From NCBI GenBank assembly GCA_965115885.1, contig OZ220479.1, forward strand, positions 2,604,001-2,668,000: a DNA stretch of 64,000 bases, in the 5' to 3' direction. The position numbers and the translations under genes are program-made. This DNA is from BD2-11 sp965115885. GTDB taxonomy: Bacteria; Gemmatimonadota; Gemmatimonadetes; Longimicrobiales; Gaopeijiaceae. Positions 36,182-44,623 of this stretch are shown here, one piece after another. Position 1 is the stretch's first letter. Each line of letters starts with the position of its first letter. The notes beneath the pieces are model-generated. The model ran no database searches, had not been told where the DNA came from, and saw nothing but the letters and a program-made list of their open reading frames with translations.

Positions 36182-37108
36182 GCTTTTTTGCGGCTCTCCG
36201 TTACCCCTCGGGCACGGGCCTTGGGGGCTTGGACGAGAGAGTTCATGGCAACGAGGAGGGCGGATTCGGCGGGCTGGAGTTCCGGCGAGCCACCCTCCAA
36301 CCCCTAGGAGCTTGCGCGGCAGAAAAATCTGCGAGCGATGGCGGAGTGCCGACAGCCAGATCGCCAACCGGGATTTCTGGCAAGCAGACCGCCGGATTCG
36401 CCAGCTAACTCCATGTGCTACATACCTGTAGTGTTAGTGTAGTCCTTTTCTCCGTCACGCGCTGCGGATTCGCCCCGATGGGACGCCAGTACCCGATTTC
36501 AAGCGCCGATGGCGGTGCCGCGCCACGATTCTTGTTCTGCCGCGCAGGCTCCTAGCATCGCCGACACCTTCGGTGCCCAGAACCCCGATATCCGCCTTGT
36601 CCGCGGCACATGTCGCCGAGTTACGGTCACCCGACCTTGGGGGAGACGCGAACGCTCGGTGGCAGATACCCACCGACACGCTATCGAACACGATGGCCCC
36701 AAGTTTACAACGATCCGCAAGAAAGAGCGAGGAACCGGTTTGCTCGTCGCATCGATCACGTCGTTCCGCCGGAGGGCTGGGTCAGCCAGTTCGACAAGTG
36801 AACCCCGGCGGTCGAGTCAACCCATGAAAAATGGGGGGACGAGGCGCAACGTCGAGATTCCGGCCCGTACGCGAATCGAGAAGCTGTGGCAAATCCCGCT
36901 CGCGCCTTTCTCGTCCACGCCCGCACGCTTGCCCGACCCGTCCCGATTTCCGTACTCTTCACTCCATCGTCGTGGCGGTCTCGCCGTCGGGACGACTCCG
37001 AACCCGGAACCGATCTTCGAAGAGCCATCGCGATTCCTCCCCGTTCGGGAAACTCCAACTGCGGTACCCGTGAACCCGCTCCCCACGACCGTCAGGAACG
37101 TCCGCGCC
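36182..37108. other. 927-bp accessory intergenic region
   Basis: AT-richer than its flanks. It holds the 252-bp inverted-repeat element at 36304-36555 and a small CCCAT-GAAAA-ATGGG hairpin at 36821-36835. Several short open frames exist, but none has a recognisable product. Confidence 0.5.
36304..36555. mobile_element. MITE-like element with 21-bp terminal inverted repeats
   Basis: The left end CTAGGAGCTTGCGCGGCAGAA (in two parts: CTAGGAGCTT, GCGCGGCAGAA; 36304-36324) matches the reverse complement of the right end (36535-36555) at 20 of 21 positions. The element spans 252 bp and encodes no transposase. CTAG at both outer tips could be a 4-bp target duplication of the YTAR type seen for IS5-like elements. 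I infer a miniature, non-autonomous element; no second copy was noticed in the window. Confidence 0.55.
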
Positions 37109-37624
37109 ATGCAGATCCCATCCGCCGCCCGCCCACTCCGCACGCTCCTCCTCCTCTTCCTCGCCTTCGCCTCGGAAGCCTGCGGCGGCGACGAACCCGG
37201 CCCCGCGGAAGTCGCCCTTCAGGACCCGGCCCGAATCGACTACGCCTCGTCGCTGGGCGTCGACCTCTCCAGCATGCAACTCCAGCCTTCGGGACTCTAC
37301 GTCAAGGACCTCGAACCCGGCACCGGCGATCCCACCGCGGCCGGCGACGTCATGGTGGTCCACTACAGCGGCTGGATCAACGACGGCACCCTCTTCGACT
37401 CCTCCCGCAACCCGGGCCGCGAGCCGTTCGACGTCGTGGCCGGCTCGGACCAAGTCATCGTCGGCTGGCGGGAAGGCTTGGTCGGCATGAGGGTCGGCGG
37501 CGTCCGCCAGCTCGTCATCCCTCCGCAACTCGCCTACGGCGCCCGGTCGCCGAGCCCCCTCATCCCCGCGGGCTCGGTGCTGGTCTTCGAGATCGAGCTG
37601 CTGGAGGTGAACCCGGGCTCGTAG
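37109..37624 (+). CDS. FKBP-type peptidyl-prolyl cis-trans isomerase, exported
   Basis: This 171-residue protein has an N-terminal hydrophobic signal (LLLLFLAFASEACGG) that ends at a Cys, so it may be a lipoprotein, although the lipobox is weak. An FKBP domain fills about residues 75-170: GDVMVVHYSGWINDGTLFDSS, VIVGWREGLVGMRVGG, IPPQLAYGARS and IPAGSVLVFEIELLEV. These are split motifs of the FK506-binding fold with the aromatic pocket residues in place. It assists proline isomerisation during folding in the periplasm. The ATG at 37109 is preceded by CAGGAACG. It converges on dcd with a 31-bp gap. Confidence 0.9.
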   Translation: MQIPSAARPLRTLLLLFLAFASEACGGDEPGPAEVALQDPARIDYASSLGVDLSSMQLQPSGLYVKDLEPGTGDPTAAGDVMVVHYSGWINDGTLFDSSRNPGREPFDVVAGSDQVIVGWREGLVGMRVGGVRQLVIPPQLAYGARSPSPLIPAGSVLVFEIELLEVNPGS

Positions 37625-37655
37625 AGCGAACGCCGGTCCGGATTCGAAAGCGAGG

Positions 37656-38210
37656 CTACAGCTTCGGTAGCGTAACCCCTTTCTGATCTTGGTACTTGCC
37701 TTTTCGGTCCGCGTACGCCACCCGCGGCTCCCGATCCCCCTGCAGGAAGAGCAGCTGGGCGATGCCCTCGTTCGCGTAGATCTTCGCGGGCAACGGCGCC
37801 GTGTTCGAGATCTCGAGCGTCAGATAGCCGCACCAAGTGGGCTCGAGCGGAGTCACGTTGACGATGATCCCGCAACGCGCGTACGTCGACTTGCCCACGC
37901 ACACCACCAGCGTGTCCCGAGGAATGCGGAAATACTCCACGGTGCGCGCCAACGCGAAGGAGTTGGGCGGGATGGTGCAGGCGTCCTCGCGGATGCCCAC
38001 GAACGAGCGGTCGTCGAAACTCTTGGGATCGACGATCACGTTGTGGACGTTCGTGAACACCTTGAAATCGGGGGCGACGCGGATGTCGTAGCCGTAGGAC
38101 GACAGACCGTACGAGATGCACCCGTCGCGCACCTGGCCGGCCTCGAACGGCTCGATCATCCCGCGCTCTTCCGCCATCTTCCGGATCCAGTGGTCGCTTC
38201 GGATGGGCAT
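37656..38210 (-). CDS. dcd: dCTP deaminase
   Basis: This enzyme deaminates dCTP to dUTP, feeding dTMP synthesis. The 184-residue length and the motifs SSYGYDIRV, IVDPKSFDDR, LARTVEYFRIPRD, VGKSTYARCGI and the catalytic-glutamate segment LEPTWCGYLTLEISNT match the homotrimeric Dcd family. ANEGIAQLLF ends the core. Nothing suggests the bifunctional dCTP deaminase/dUTPase beyond the common fold. It is expressed leftward from an ATG at 38210, followed by the converging FKBP gene. The upstream 256 bp are divergent from the next gene and hold no other feature that I can support. Confidence 0.95.
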   Translation of the reverse strand: MPIRSDHWIRKMAEERGMIEPFEAGQVRDGCISYGLSSYGYDIRVAPDFKVFTNVHNVIVDPKSFDDRSFVGIREDACTIPPNSFALARTVEYFRIPRDTLVVCVGKSTYARCGIIVNVTPLEPTWCGYLTLEISNTAPLPAKIYANEGIAQLLFLQGDREPRVAYADRKGKYQDQKGVTLPKL

Positions 38211-38466
38211 GGGGGAGCGAGGGGAGGTTGGGTCGACGAAGGCGCCCGTCGAACGCCGACGGCGCGGCCTCCGGCGGACGATGGCGGAGCGGAAAATAGG
38301 GGAGACGGTCCCCGGAATCCAGCGAACGCGGAGGCCGGGACCGCCCGGCCCGCCGTGCGTTGCAGCCCCCGGGGCCGATATCTTTTCGCGAAGCGCGGGA
38401 GCTCTCCGGGCTGCGCCCGCCCGACCATGCCAACGTTTCGACGCCCGAACACGGAGGACGTGAAAG

Positions 38467-39246
38467 ATGCGCGCAACGTCAAGCGTACCGACGCTTCTGG
38501 CGGCGCTCGCCCTCGCGCAGGGCGCCGAACTCTCCGCCCAAGCCGACTCCGGCGGCGCCGATCCCGAGGCGGCGGCGCTGGTGGACGCCTGGATCGAATC
38601 CGCCGGCGGGATGGAGGCCTACGCCGGCTTCCGCAGCGCCCGCTACACGTTCACCACCGAACTCTACGATCCCGAATCCGGCCGCATGCGCCGCGCCCGC
38701 CCGCGCTACGTGACCGTCGCCCGCACCGCCATGGGCGAACTGGCGCGCATCGACCGCTGGGAGGGCAACGACTACATCCAGCAGGGGTGGGACGGGGTCG
38801 TCGATTGGGCGCTCCGCAACGGCGAGCCGCTCGAACCCGGCGACCGCGACCGGGACGAGGTGCGCTACGTTTCGGGGGACGTCAACTACTGGGTGGCCCT
38901 GCCCTTCAAGCTGCGCGACCCGGGCGTGCGCCTCTCCCACCGGGGACGCGACGCCGAGGGCCGCCACGACGTCATGGTCACCTTCGGCGAGGGGGTCGGC
39001 AACGACGTCTGGCACTACTACTTCCAAGACGGGCGCACTTGGCCGGTCGAGGTGACCTACCAGACCGGGGGCACGGGCAACGTCGACCGCAACCTGTGGA
39101 AGGATCTCCGCACCGACGAGGGATACCCCTACGTCGGGCGCCGCGTCCACGTCGACGACGAGGGCCGGGTGTGGAAGGTGTTGCGCATGAGCGACGTCGA
39201 GATCAACCCGCAGGACTTGGAAATGTCGGTGTTCTCGCGCCCTTGA
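38467..39246 (+). CDS. Exported LolA-fold-like protein (DUF6503-like)
   Basis: This 259-residue protein has a signal peptide ending at ELSAQ (about residue 25) and a single beta-rich domain. The pattern AALVDAWIESAGGMEAYAGFRSARYTFTTE (recognisable by LVDAWIESAGG and SARYTFTTEL) resembles proteins annotated as DUF6503 or outer-membrane lipoprotein-sorting-like. Later strands include WYFQ-like (VWHYYFQDGRTWPVEVTY) and YVGRRVHVDDEGRVWKVLRM segments. Such proteins may bind lipids; the role is not established. The ATG is preceded by GGAGGACG. It ends 21 bp from the converging malate dehydrogenase. Confidence 0.7.
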   Translation: MRATSSVPTLLAALALAQGAELSAQADSGGADPEAAALVDAWIESAGGMEAYAGFRSARYTFTTELYDPESGRMRRARPRYVTVARTAMGELARIDRWEGNDYIQQGWDGVVDWALRNGEPLEPGDRDRDEVRYVSGDVNYWVALPFKLRDPGVRLSHRGRDAEGRHDVMVTFGEGVGNDVWHYYFQDGRTWPVEVTYQTGGTGNVDRNLWKDLRTDEGYPYVGRRVHVDDEGRVWKVLRMSDVEINPQDLEMSVFSRP

Positions 39247-39267
39247 GTTCCGTCCGGGCGCCGATCT

Positions 39268-40200
39268 CTATCCGTCGAGCGCCCTCATGGTGGAGTGCAC
39301 GTGTTCGGCGCTCTCGTCGAGCATCGCCCGCTCCTCCTCGGAAATCCGCAGCTCGACCACCTCGACGAGCCCGCCCGCGCCCAGCTTGCACGGCACCCCG
39401 AGGAAGATGCCCTCGTGCCCGTACTCTCCCTCCAAGTACGCCGCGCACGGCAGGATGCGTCGCTTGTTCCTCACGATCGCCTCGGCCATCTGCACCGCGG
39501 CCGCCGACGGCGCGTAGTAGGCGCTCCCGGTCTTCAGATGCCCGACGATCTCCGCGCCCCCGTTGCGGGTGCGCTCGATGAGCGCGTCGATGCGCTCGCG
39601 CGGCAGCAGCTCGGTCAGCGGAATGCCGCTCACCGACGTGTAGTTCACCAGCGGCACCATGGTGTCGCCGTGCCCGCCCAGCACCAGCGCCTGGATGTCG
39701 GCCACGCTCACGTCCAGCTCGAGCGCCACGAAGGAGCGGTAGCGGGCCGTGTCCAAGACCCCGGCCATGCCGATCACCCGCTCGCGCGGGAATCCCGTCG
39801 TCCGCAACGCCACGTAGGCCATCACGTCCAGCGGATTGGAGACCATCATGACGATGGCGTCGGGCGCGACCCGGGCGATGCGCGACGACACCGACTCCAC
39901 GATGCGAGCGTTGGTGTTCAGAAGATCGTCGCGCGACATGCCCGGCTTGCGCGCGATCCCGGCCGTGACGATGAACATGTCGGACCCTGCGGCGGGCTCG
40001 TAGTCGTTCGCTCCCACCACCCGGGTGTCGAACCCTTCGATGGGCGCGCTCTCCCACTGGTCCAGCGCCTTCCCCTGGGGGATGCCGTCGACGACGTCGA
40101 TCAGAACGACTTCCTCGGCCAGCTCCTTCTCCGCCAGCCGCTGAGCGCAACTCGCGCCCACGTGGCCCGCGCCGACCACGGTGATTTTTCGTGCGCTCAT
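39268..40200 (-). CDS. mdh: Malate dehydrogenase (NAD, LDH-like type)
   Basis: This enzyme interconverts malate and oxaloacetate in the TCA cycle. The 310-residue protein has the Rossmann motif VGAGHVGAS, DVVDGIPQGKALD, and the substrate-specificity Arg in TAGIARKPGMSRDDL (MDH-type). VSNPLDVM, the catalytic His in LGGHGDTMVP and the GVLDTARYRSF segment complete the active site. The start ATG at 40200 follows GAGGAGGAACCC. It is the last gene of a leftward run HU-moaD-moaE-moaA-mdh, 104 bp after moaA. The LDH-like bacterial type rather than the E. coli type is indicated by length and motifs. Confidence 0.96.
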   Translation of the reverse strand: MSARKITVVGAGHVGASCAQRLAEKELAEEVVLIDVVDGIPQGKALDQWESAPIEGFDTRVVGANDYEPAAGSDMFIVTAGIARKPGMSRDDLLNTNARIVESVSSRIARVAPDAIVMMVSNPLDVMAYVALRTTGFPRERVIGMAGVLDTARYRSFVALELDVSVADIQALVLGGHGDTMVPLVNYTSVSGIPLTELLPRERIDALIERTRNGGAEIVGHLKTGSAYYAPSAAAVQMAEAIVRNKRRILPCAAYLEGEYGHEGIFLGVPCKLGAGGLVEVVELRISEEERAMLDESAEHVHSTMRALDG

Positions 40201-40304
40201 GGCGTTCGGGTTCCTCCTCGAGGAATGCGGTTCGGGGGGTGGGGGGTGCGTGGGTCGTCGTCCGGAACCCGGGCGACGGTCCCCGGCACCGGAATCGCCA
40301 CCGG

Positions 40305-41351
40305 CTAGCCGCCGGTCTGGCTCAGCGCGATCAGGCCGCCGGAGCCCTCGCTGCTCCCCTGCACCAGCCAATGGCGCTCGGGCTTGATGCGCAGGGTCTC
40401 CTCGACCAGCGGCCGGACGTCTTCCCCGCGGCGCAGAGCGCCGCGCAGATCGGTCTGGATCGATCCGAACAGACAGGGCCGCAGCTGTCCGTCCGCGGTC
40501 AACCGCATGCGGTTGCAGCGGTCGCAGAAGTTGTGGCTCATCGGGGTGATGACGCCGATGGTGCCGGGCGCTCCGTCGAAGCGGTAGTAGGTCGCCGGGC
40601 CGTTCCCGGGAGGGCCCGCCACAGGCCTGAGGTCGCCCAGCCGCCGCACCCGCTCGAGCGCTTCGTCGCACGACACGAAGTTCTGCGCCGACAGGTCGGT
40701 GTTCGAGCCGGTGGGCATGATCTCGATGAAGCGGACGTGCCAGGGGCGCTCCCGGGTGACGGCCGCGAAATCCGCGATCTCGTCGTCGTTGGAGTCGCGC
40801 ATCAACACGACGTTGATCTTGATCGGGTCGAAGCCGACCGCTTCGGCCGCCGCCAGCCCGCGCAGCACCTTGTCCAGGGTGCCCGGACGCCGCGCGATGG
40901 TGTCGGCGCGCTCCGCGCGCAACGAATCCAGCGAGATGTTGACCCGATCGACGCCCGCCGCCTTCAGGTCGGCCGCCTGGTCCTCGAGCAGCACCGCGTT
41001 GGTGGAGAGAGCGATGTTCTCGATGCCGTCGATGGCCGACAGCATCCGAATCAGCGAGGAGAGGTCGCGGCGCACCAGCGGCTCGCCTCCGGTGATGCGC
41101 AGTCGTCTGAGCCCCATCCTCGCCATCGCGCGCACCGCGCGCGCGATCTCCTCGTAGTCCAGGATCTCGTCGCGCTTGAGCCACGGCAGCCCTTCCGCAG
41201 GCATGCAGTAGACGCAGCGCAGGTTGCACTTGTCGGTCACCGAGATGCGCAGGTACTCGATGCGCCGCCCGAAAGAGTCCGTCATGGAGCGGGCGGAGGG
41301 GCGGAGGAGACTCCGCGTTTTCGAAGACGTCGGACGAGGCTTAGCGGTCAT
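40305..41351 (-). CDS. moaA: GTP 3',8-cyclase MoaA
   Basis: This radical-SAM enzyme makes the first intermediate of molybdenum cofactor synthesis from GTP, together with MoaC (not in the window). Both iron-sulfur clusters are supported: CNLRCVYC for the SAM cluster, and CDRCNRMRLTADGQLRPC in the C-terminus. The protein ends with the characteristic Gly-Gly (SQTGG). SITGGEPLVRRDL-like (RITGGEPLVR) is present. I take the ATG at 41351 because it follows GGGAGCG; an internal ATG at 41285 gives the shorter standard N-terminus (MTDSFGRR). It overlaps the end of moaE by 11 bp, so the group is tightly coupled. Confidence 0.95.
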   Translation of the reverse strand: MTAKPRPTSSKTRSLLRPSARSMTDSFGRRIEYLRISVTDKCNLRCVYCMPAEGLPWLKRDEILDYEEIARAVRAMARMGLRRLRITGGEPLVRRDLSSLIRMLSAIDGIENIALSTNAVLLEDQAADLKAAGVDRVNISLDSLRAERADTIARRPGTLDKVLRGLAAAEAVGFDPIKINVVLMRDSNDDEIADFAAVTRERPWHVRFIEIMPTGSNTDLSAQNFVSCDEALERVRRLGDLRPVAGPPGNGPATYYRFDGAPGTIGVITPMSHNFCDRCNRMRLTADGQLRPCLFGSIQTDLRGALRRGEDVRPLVEETLRIKPERHWLVQGSSEGSGGLIALSQTGG

Positions 41352-41847
41352 CGGACGCTCCCGGGTCCCGAGCAGGCGCTCCACGGTCTCCGGCACCGGG
41401 ATCGGCGTCCGGACTTCCGCGGGCGGGGGGAGGCGTACCCCTTACCCACTCGGGGGCTCCGTCGACGTAGAACTCCTTCTTCCAGACGGGGAGCCGACGC
41501 TTGATCTCCTCCATCACGTAGCGGGACGCGGCGTAGGCCTCCGCCCGATGCGGGCTCGACACCGCCACCCCCACGCTGACTTCGCCGACGTCGAGCGCGC
41601 CCAAGCGGTGCGCGACCGCCAGACGGGGACCGGAGAAACGCTCGTCGGCTTCGTCGGCGATGCGGCGCAACACCTCGAGCGCCATCTCCCGGTAGCCCTC
41701 GTACTCCATCCCGGACACGGAACGCCCGTCGGCGCGATCGCGCACCGTGCCCAGAAACAGGAGCGCGGCGCCGTGGCCGGGCGCGCCCACCCGCGCCAGC
41801 AGACGCGCCGGATCGAGCGGACGGGCGGTGATCTCCGCGTACGGCAT
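41341..41847 (-). CDS. moaE: Molybdopterin synthase catalytic subunit MoaE
   Basis: MoaE transfers sulfur from the MoaD thiocarboxylate to precursor Z. The 168-residue protein has FLGTVRDRADGRSVSGMEYEGY, AVAHRLGALDVGE and the active-site lysine region WKKEFYVDGAPEW. The core matches the family; the last 35 residues after GTPPP are a disordered Pro/Gly/Asp-rich tail that overlaps the start of moaA. The ATG at 41847 is 10 bp after the moaD stop. MoaD and MoaE form the heterotetrameric synthase. Confidence 0.95.
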   Translation of the reverse strand: MPYAEITARPLDPARLLARVGAPGHGAALLFLGTVRDRADGRSVSGMEYEGYREMALEVLRRIADEADERFSGPRLAVAHRLGALDVGEVSVGVAVSSPHRAEAYAASRYVMEEIKRRLPVWKKEFYVDGAPEWVRGTPPPARGSPDADPGAGDRGAPARDPGASDDR

Positions 41848-41856
41848 CTTCCGGGG

Positions 41857-42102
41857 TCAGCCGCCGGCCACCGGGGGGATGAAGGCGACCTCGTCCCCGT
41901 CGCGGAGCCCGGAGTCCAGAGGAGCGTACTCCAAGTTGATCGCGACCGCGGGCCGGGCGGGAAGCGCGGCGAACGAGGGACCCCGCTTGCGCAAGGCGGC
42001 GACGAGATCGGCCACGGTGGCTCCCTCGGGGAGGCGCACCTCGGTCTGCGAGGCGCCGGTCAGCTCGCGGTACGCGGCGAAGAAGCGCGCCCGGATCCGC
42101 AC
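41857..42102 (-). CDS. moaD: Molybdopterin synthase sulfur-carrier subunit MoaD
   Basis: This 81-residue ubiquitin-like sulfur carrier ends with the required Gly-Gly (FIPPVAGG), where the thiocarboxylate forms. The beta-grasp pattern is clear: RARFFAAYRELTG, LPEGATVADLVAAL and LRDGDEVAFIPP. It starts at GTG 42102, 19 bp downstream of the HU gene, and is followed by moaE. It was identified by size, C-terminus and the adjacent partner. Confidence 0.93.
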   Translation of the reverse strand: MRIRARFFAAYRELTGASQTEVRLPEGATVADLVAALRKRGPSFAALPARPAVAINLEYAPLDSGLRDGDEVAFIPPVAGG

Positions 42103-42121
42103 GAGACGATGCCTTCCGCGC

Positions 42122-42427
42122 TCAGTCGTCCGCTTCGGCGGTCCCGAGCTGGGCGATCTGGGCGCGCAACAGTCTGGACGGCTTGATGACCGGAACCTGA
42201 CGGGGGGGGACGAGAACCGTTTCTCCGGTCCGGGGATTGCGCGCCACGCGCCCCTTGCGGTCGCGCACCTTGAAGGTCGCGAAGCCCCTTATTTCGACGT
42301 TCTCGCCGTTGTGCAGAGCCAGCTTGATGGCGTTCAGAAAGCCATCCACGACCAGAGCGCAATCCTTCCTGGTGATCCCGGGTCCGATGGCGTCGGACAC
42401 CTGTTTGACTAGAGCCGCTTTCGTCAT
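42122..42427 (-). CDS. HU-family DNA-binding protein
   Basis: This 101-residue nucleoid protein of the HU/IHF type has the pattern MTKAALVKQVSDAIG, DGFLNAIKLALHNGENVEIRGFATF split into ordinary motifs, and the DNA-binding arm ARNPRTGETVLVPPRQVPVIKPSR. The conserved Pro of the arm is present. HU bends and compacts DNA. A short C-terminal tail (LRAQIAQLGTAEADD) extends past the usual end. The ATG at 42427 has only a weak AGGG ribosome site. It lies at the head of the moa run; the 278 bp upstream hold no gene and probably include the promoter. Confidence 0.94.
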   Translation of the reverse strand: MTKAALVKQVSDAIGPGITRKDCALVVDGFLNAIKLALHNGENVEIRGFATFKVRDRKGRVARNPRTGETVLVPPRQVPVIKPSRLLRAQIAQLGTAEADD

Positions 42428-42705
42428 GAGAACCCTGTGAGGGAGGGAGAAAGCTATCGAGGCCGGGGTCGCGCCTCCCGGCGCGAACCTGTCGAACGAG
42501 CCTGACGACAGCCGAGAAAACGGGGCCGGTCGAAGAACCGGAACCGAGCTCGCGCTACGGAAATCAAGGCTACGATCTATCCCTTGAGGCGTCAAGACGT
42601 TCCGCGTCCCCCAACCGCAGGTGCCCGGACCGTGCGGATCGGGGTCGGTTTTTCGCCCCCCGCGCCGGATCCGGGTCCGAACGCGGGAACGAGGCCCGGA
42701 ACGGC

Positions 42706-43827
42706 TCAGTCCGCGGCCGCCATCAGCGCAACGAAATCGTCGAACAGATAGCGGCTGTCGTGCGGGCCGGGGGCCGCCTCGGGATGGTACTGCACGCAGA
42801 AGACCGGAAGCGAGCGGTGGGCCACTCCCTCCACGGTGCCGTCGTAGAGGTTGACGTGGGTGAGGCGAAGCTCGGGCGCGCCCGGAATCCCGTCGCCGTC
42901 CCCCCCTCGCACCGCGAAGCCGTGGTTCTGCGAGGTGATCTCCACCGTGCCGAGGTCCAGGTTGCGCACCGGATGGTTGGCACCGTGATGGCCGAAGGGC
43001 AGCTTGAAGGTTTGCGCCCCGAAGGCGCGCGCGATCAGCTGGTGCCCGAGGCAGATGCCGAACACCGGCACGCCCGCGTACGCGCAGCGACGAATGGTCT
43101 CGATGGCCGTCTCCACGGCGGCGGGGTCGCCGGGGCCGTTCGACACGAAGAGCCCGTCCGGCCGCTCGCGCGCGACGACCTCCGCCGGGGTGTCGGCGGG
43201 AAGCACGGTCACCTCGCACCCGCGCTCGGCCAGAAGCCGGGGCGAGGTGGCCTTCACCCCCAGGTCGTAGGCGAAAACCCGAAAGCGCGTCCGGCCCTTC
43301 GGCCCGACCACGTAGCGCGCGCGCGTCGAAACCTCCCGGACCAGGTCGAGCCCCTCCATGCGGGGATGGGCGCGGATGCGCTCGAGCAACGCCTTCTCGT
43401 CGGCGGAGGCGGGGGCGATGGCCGCGCGCATGGCTCCCGCCGCGCGGATGTGGCGGGTCACCGCGCGGGTGTCCACCGACCGGATGCCGACCACGTCGTG
43501 CCGGGTCAGGAAATCCTCCAGGCCGGAGGTCGCGCGCCAAGAGCTGTGCGCGCGCGCGACCTCGCGCACCACGAACCCGGCCGCGGCGGGACGCTCCGAC
43601 TCGTGGTCGGCGTCGTTCACTCCGTAGTTGCCGATGAGCGGATAGGTCATCGTCACCAGCTGTCCCGCGTAGGACGGGTCGGTGAGAATTTCCTGATAGC
43701 CGGTCATGGCCGTGTTGAAGACGATCTCGCCGAAGGTCTCGCCGCGCTTGCCCAGAAAGAACCCGTCGAAGCGCCGACCGTCTTCCAGGAGCAGGCGGGC
43801 CTCGGCGCGCGGGGCGGTCCGAATCAA
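42706..43827 (-). CDS. carA: Carbamoyl-phosphate synthase small subunit
   Basis: This is the glutaminase subunit that hydrolyses glutamine and passes ammonia to CarB for arginine and pyrimidine synthesis. The N-terminal CPSase small-chain domain (EARLLLEDGRRFDG, NTAMTGYQEILTDPSYAGQ, VTMTYPLIGNYG) is followed by a class I amidotransferase domain with Cys in FGICLGHQLIARAFG and the His-Glu pair in QYHPEAAPGPHDS. The start is uncertain: TTG 43827 gives the usual length of about 373 residues; GTG 43890 or 43920 would add a Pro/Arg-rich stretch, and none has a good ribosome site. carB is not in the window. No arginine or pyrimidine gene is adjacent. Confidence 0.92.
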   Translation of the reverse strand: MIRTAPRAEARLLLEDGRRFDGFFLGKRGETFGEIVFNTAMTGYQEILTDPSYAGQLVTMTYPLIGNYGVNDADHESERPAAAGFVVREVARAHSSWRATSGLEDFLTRHDVVGIRSVDTRAVTRHIRAAGAMRAAIAPASADEKALLERIRAHPRMEGLDLVREVSTRARYVVGPKGRTRFRVFAYDLGVKATSPRLLAERGCEVTVLPADTPAEVVARERPDGLFVSNGPGDPAAVETAIETIRRCAYAGVPVFGICLGHQLIARAFGAQTFKLPFGHHGANHPVRNLDLGTVEITSQNHGFAVRGGDGDGIPGAPELRLTHVNLYDGTVEGVAHRSLPVFCVQYHPEAAPGPHDSRYLFDDFVALMAAAD

Positions 43828-43989
43828 GGGCGGCGGATGGATCGAGGGACGGCGGCGGATCGCGAGAGAGGAGCGTCCGCGGGAAGGCACCCGGCGCAAA
43901 TCTAGATGTTTGCGCGCCACACGTCCAAGGGACCGGGGACGCGCCGGGCGAAGGTCCGCACCCCGGGGAGCGCGCTGTTAGATTGGAGC

Positions 43990-44553
43990 ATGATCCACAT
44001 CCACGCCGACGAATCCTGTCTCGGAAATCAGTTCAAGAACCGGCAACGGCCCGGAGGCGCCGCGGGGTTGCTCGAGTTCTGGCGCGACGACGCCTGGGTC
44101 CGCAAGGACTTCTGGCTTTCCGAGCCCGACACCACCAACAACCGCATGGCCCTGATGAGCGCCGTCGCGGGCCTCGGCGCGATCCGGCGCCCCAGCAGGA
44201 TCCGCTTCGTCTCCGACAGCCAGTACCTGGTGCGCGGCATGAACGAGTGGATCCGGGGGTGGCGCGCCCGCGGGTGGAAACGCAAAGGGGGCGTCGTCGA
44301 GAACGTCGAGCTTTGGAAGCGGGTGGCCGATTTGGCCGAGTCGCACGAGGTCGGCTGGAAGTGGGTTCGCGGGCACTCGGGAAACCCCCGGAACGAATAC
44401 GTGCACACGCTCGCGGTGCGCGCCGCCACCGGGCAACTCGATTCCGGCGGCGCGGTTTCCTCCGGATTCGGGGACTGGCTGGAGAAGGAGCGCGAGACGA
44501 AGCGACGCTACTTGGACTTCTTCGAGGGAGCGCCGCCCGGAGACCGAAACTAA
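43990..44553 (+). CDS. RNase HI-like protein with degenerate catalytic site
   Basis: This 187-residue protein has the RNase HI fold by sequence: IHIHADESCLGN at the start, TTNNRMALMSAV, FVSDSQYLVRGMNEWI, WKRKGGVVENVELWKRV and WVRGHSGNPRNEYVHTLA. Aligned with E. coli RNase HI, the first catalytic Asp (D7) and the third (D76) are kept. The Glu of NNRMELM is Ala (A54), and the last Asp of NExxDxLA is His (H139). The handle region and the active-site-flap His (H129) are retained. It may be inactive, use substitutes such as the nearby E8, or bind RNA-DNA hybrids only. It converges on the permease-nuclease gene. Confidence 0.85.
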   Translation: MIHIHADESCLGNQFKNRQRPGGAAGLLEFWRDDAWVRKDFWLSEPDTTNNRMALMSAVAGLGAIRRPSRIRFVSDSQYLVRGMNEWIRGWRARGWKRKGGVVENVELWKRVADLAESHEVGWKWVRGHSGNPRNEYVHTLAVRAATGQLDSGGAVSSGFGDWLEKERETKRRYLDFFEGAPPGDRN

Positions 44554-44564
44554 CGGGAGACTCC

Positions 44565-44615
44565 GGGTTCGGGCGCGCCGGAACCCTCTCGCGCGATCGT
44601 CTTCGCACGGCGAAG
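44565..44615. terminator. Two small hairpins between convergent genes, possible terminator
   Basis: GGGTTC/GAACCC (44565-44570, 44581-44586) and CTTCGC-ACG-GCGAAG (44601-44615) are perfect 6-bp stems in the 70-bp gap between the converging RNase H-like and permease-nuclease genes. No T-run is seen. Tentative. Confidence 0.3.
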
Positions 44616-44623
44616 CGAACCGA

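Noticed and set aside
36610..36801. Short rightward frame downstream of the MITE-like element
   Set aside because: The product has no recognisable motif, overlaps several other open frames and lacks a ribosome site.
42428..42705. Possible molybdenum-cofactor riboswitch upstream of the moa run
   Set aside because: The moa genes start after the HU gene, the leader of that gene shows no recognisable Moco-riboswitch pattern, and no fold could be computed.
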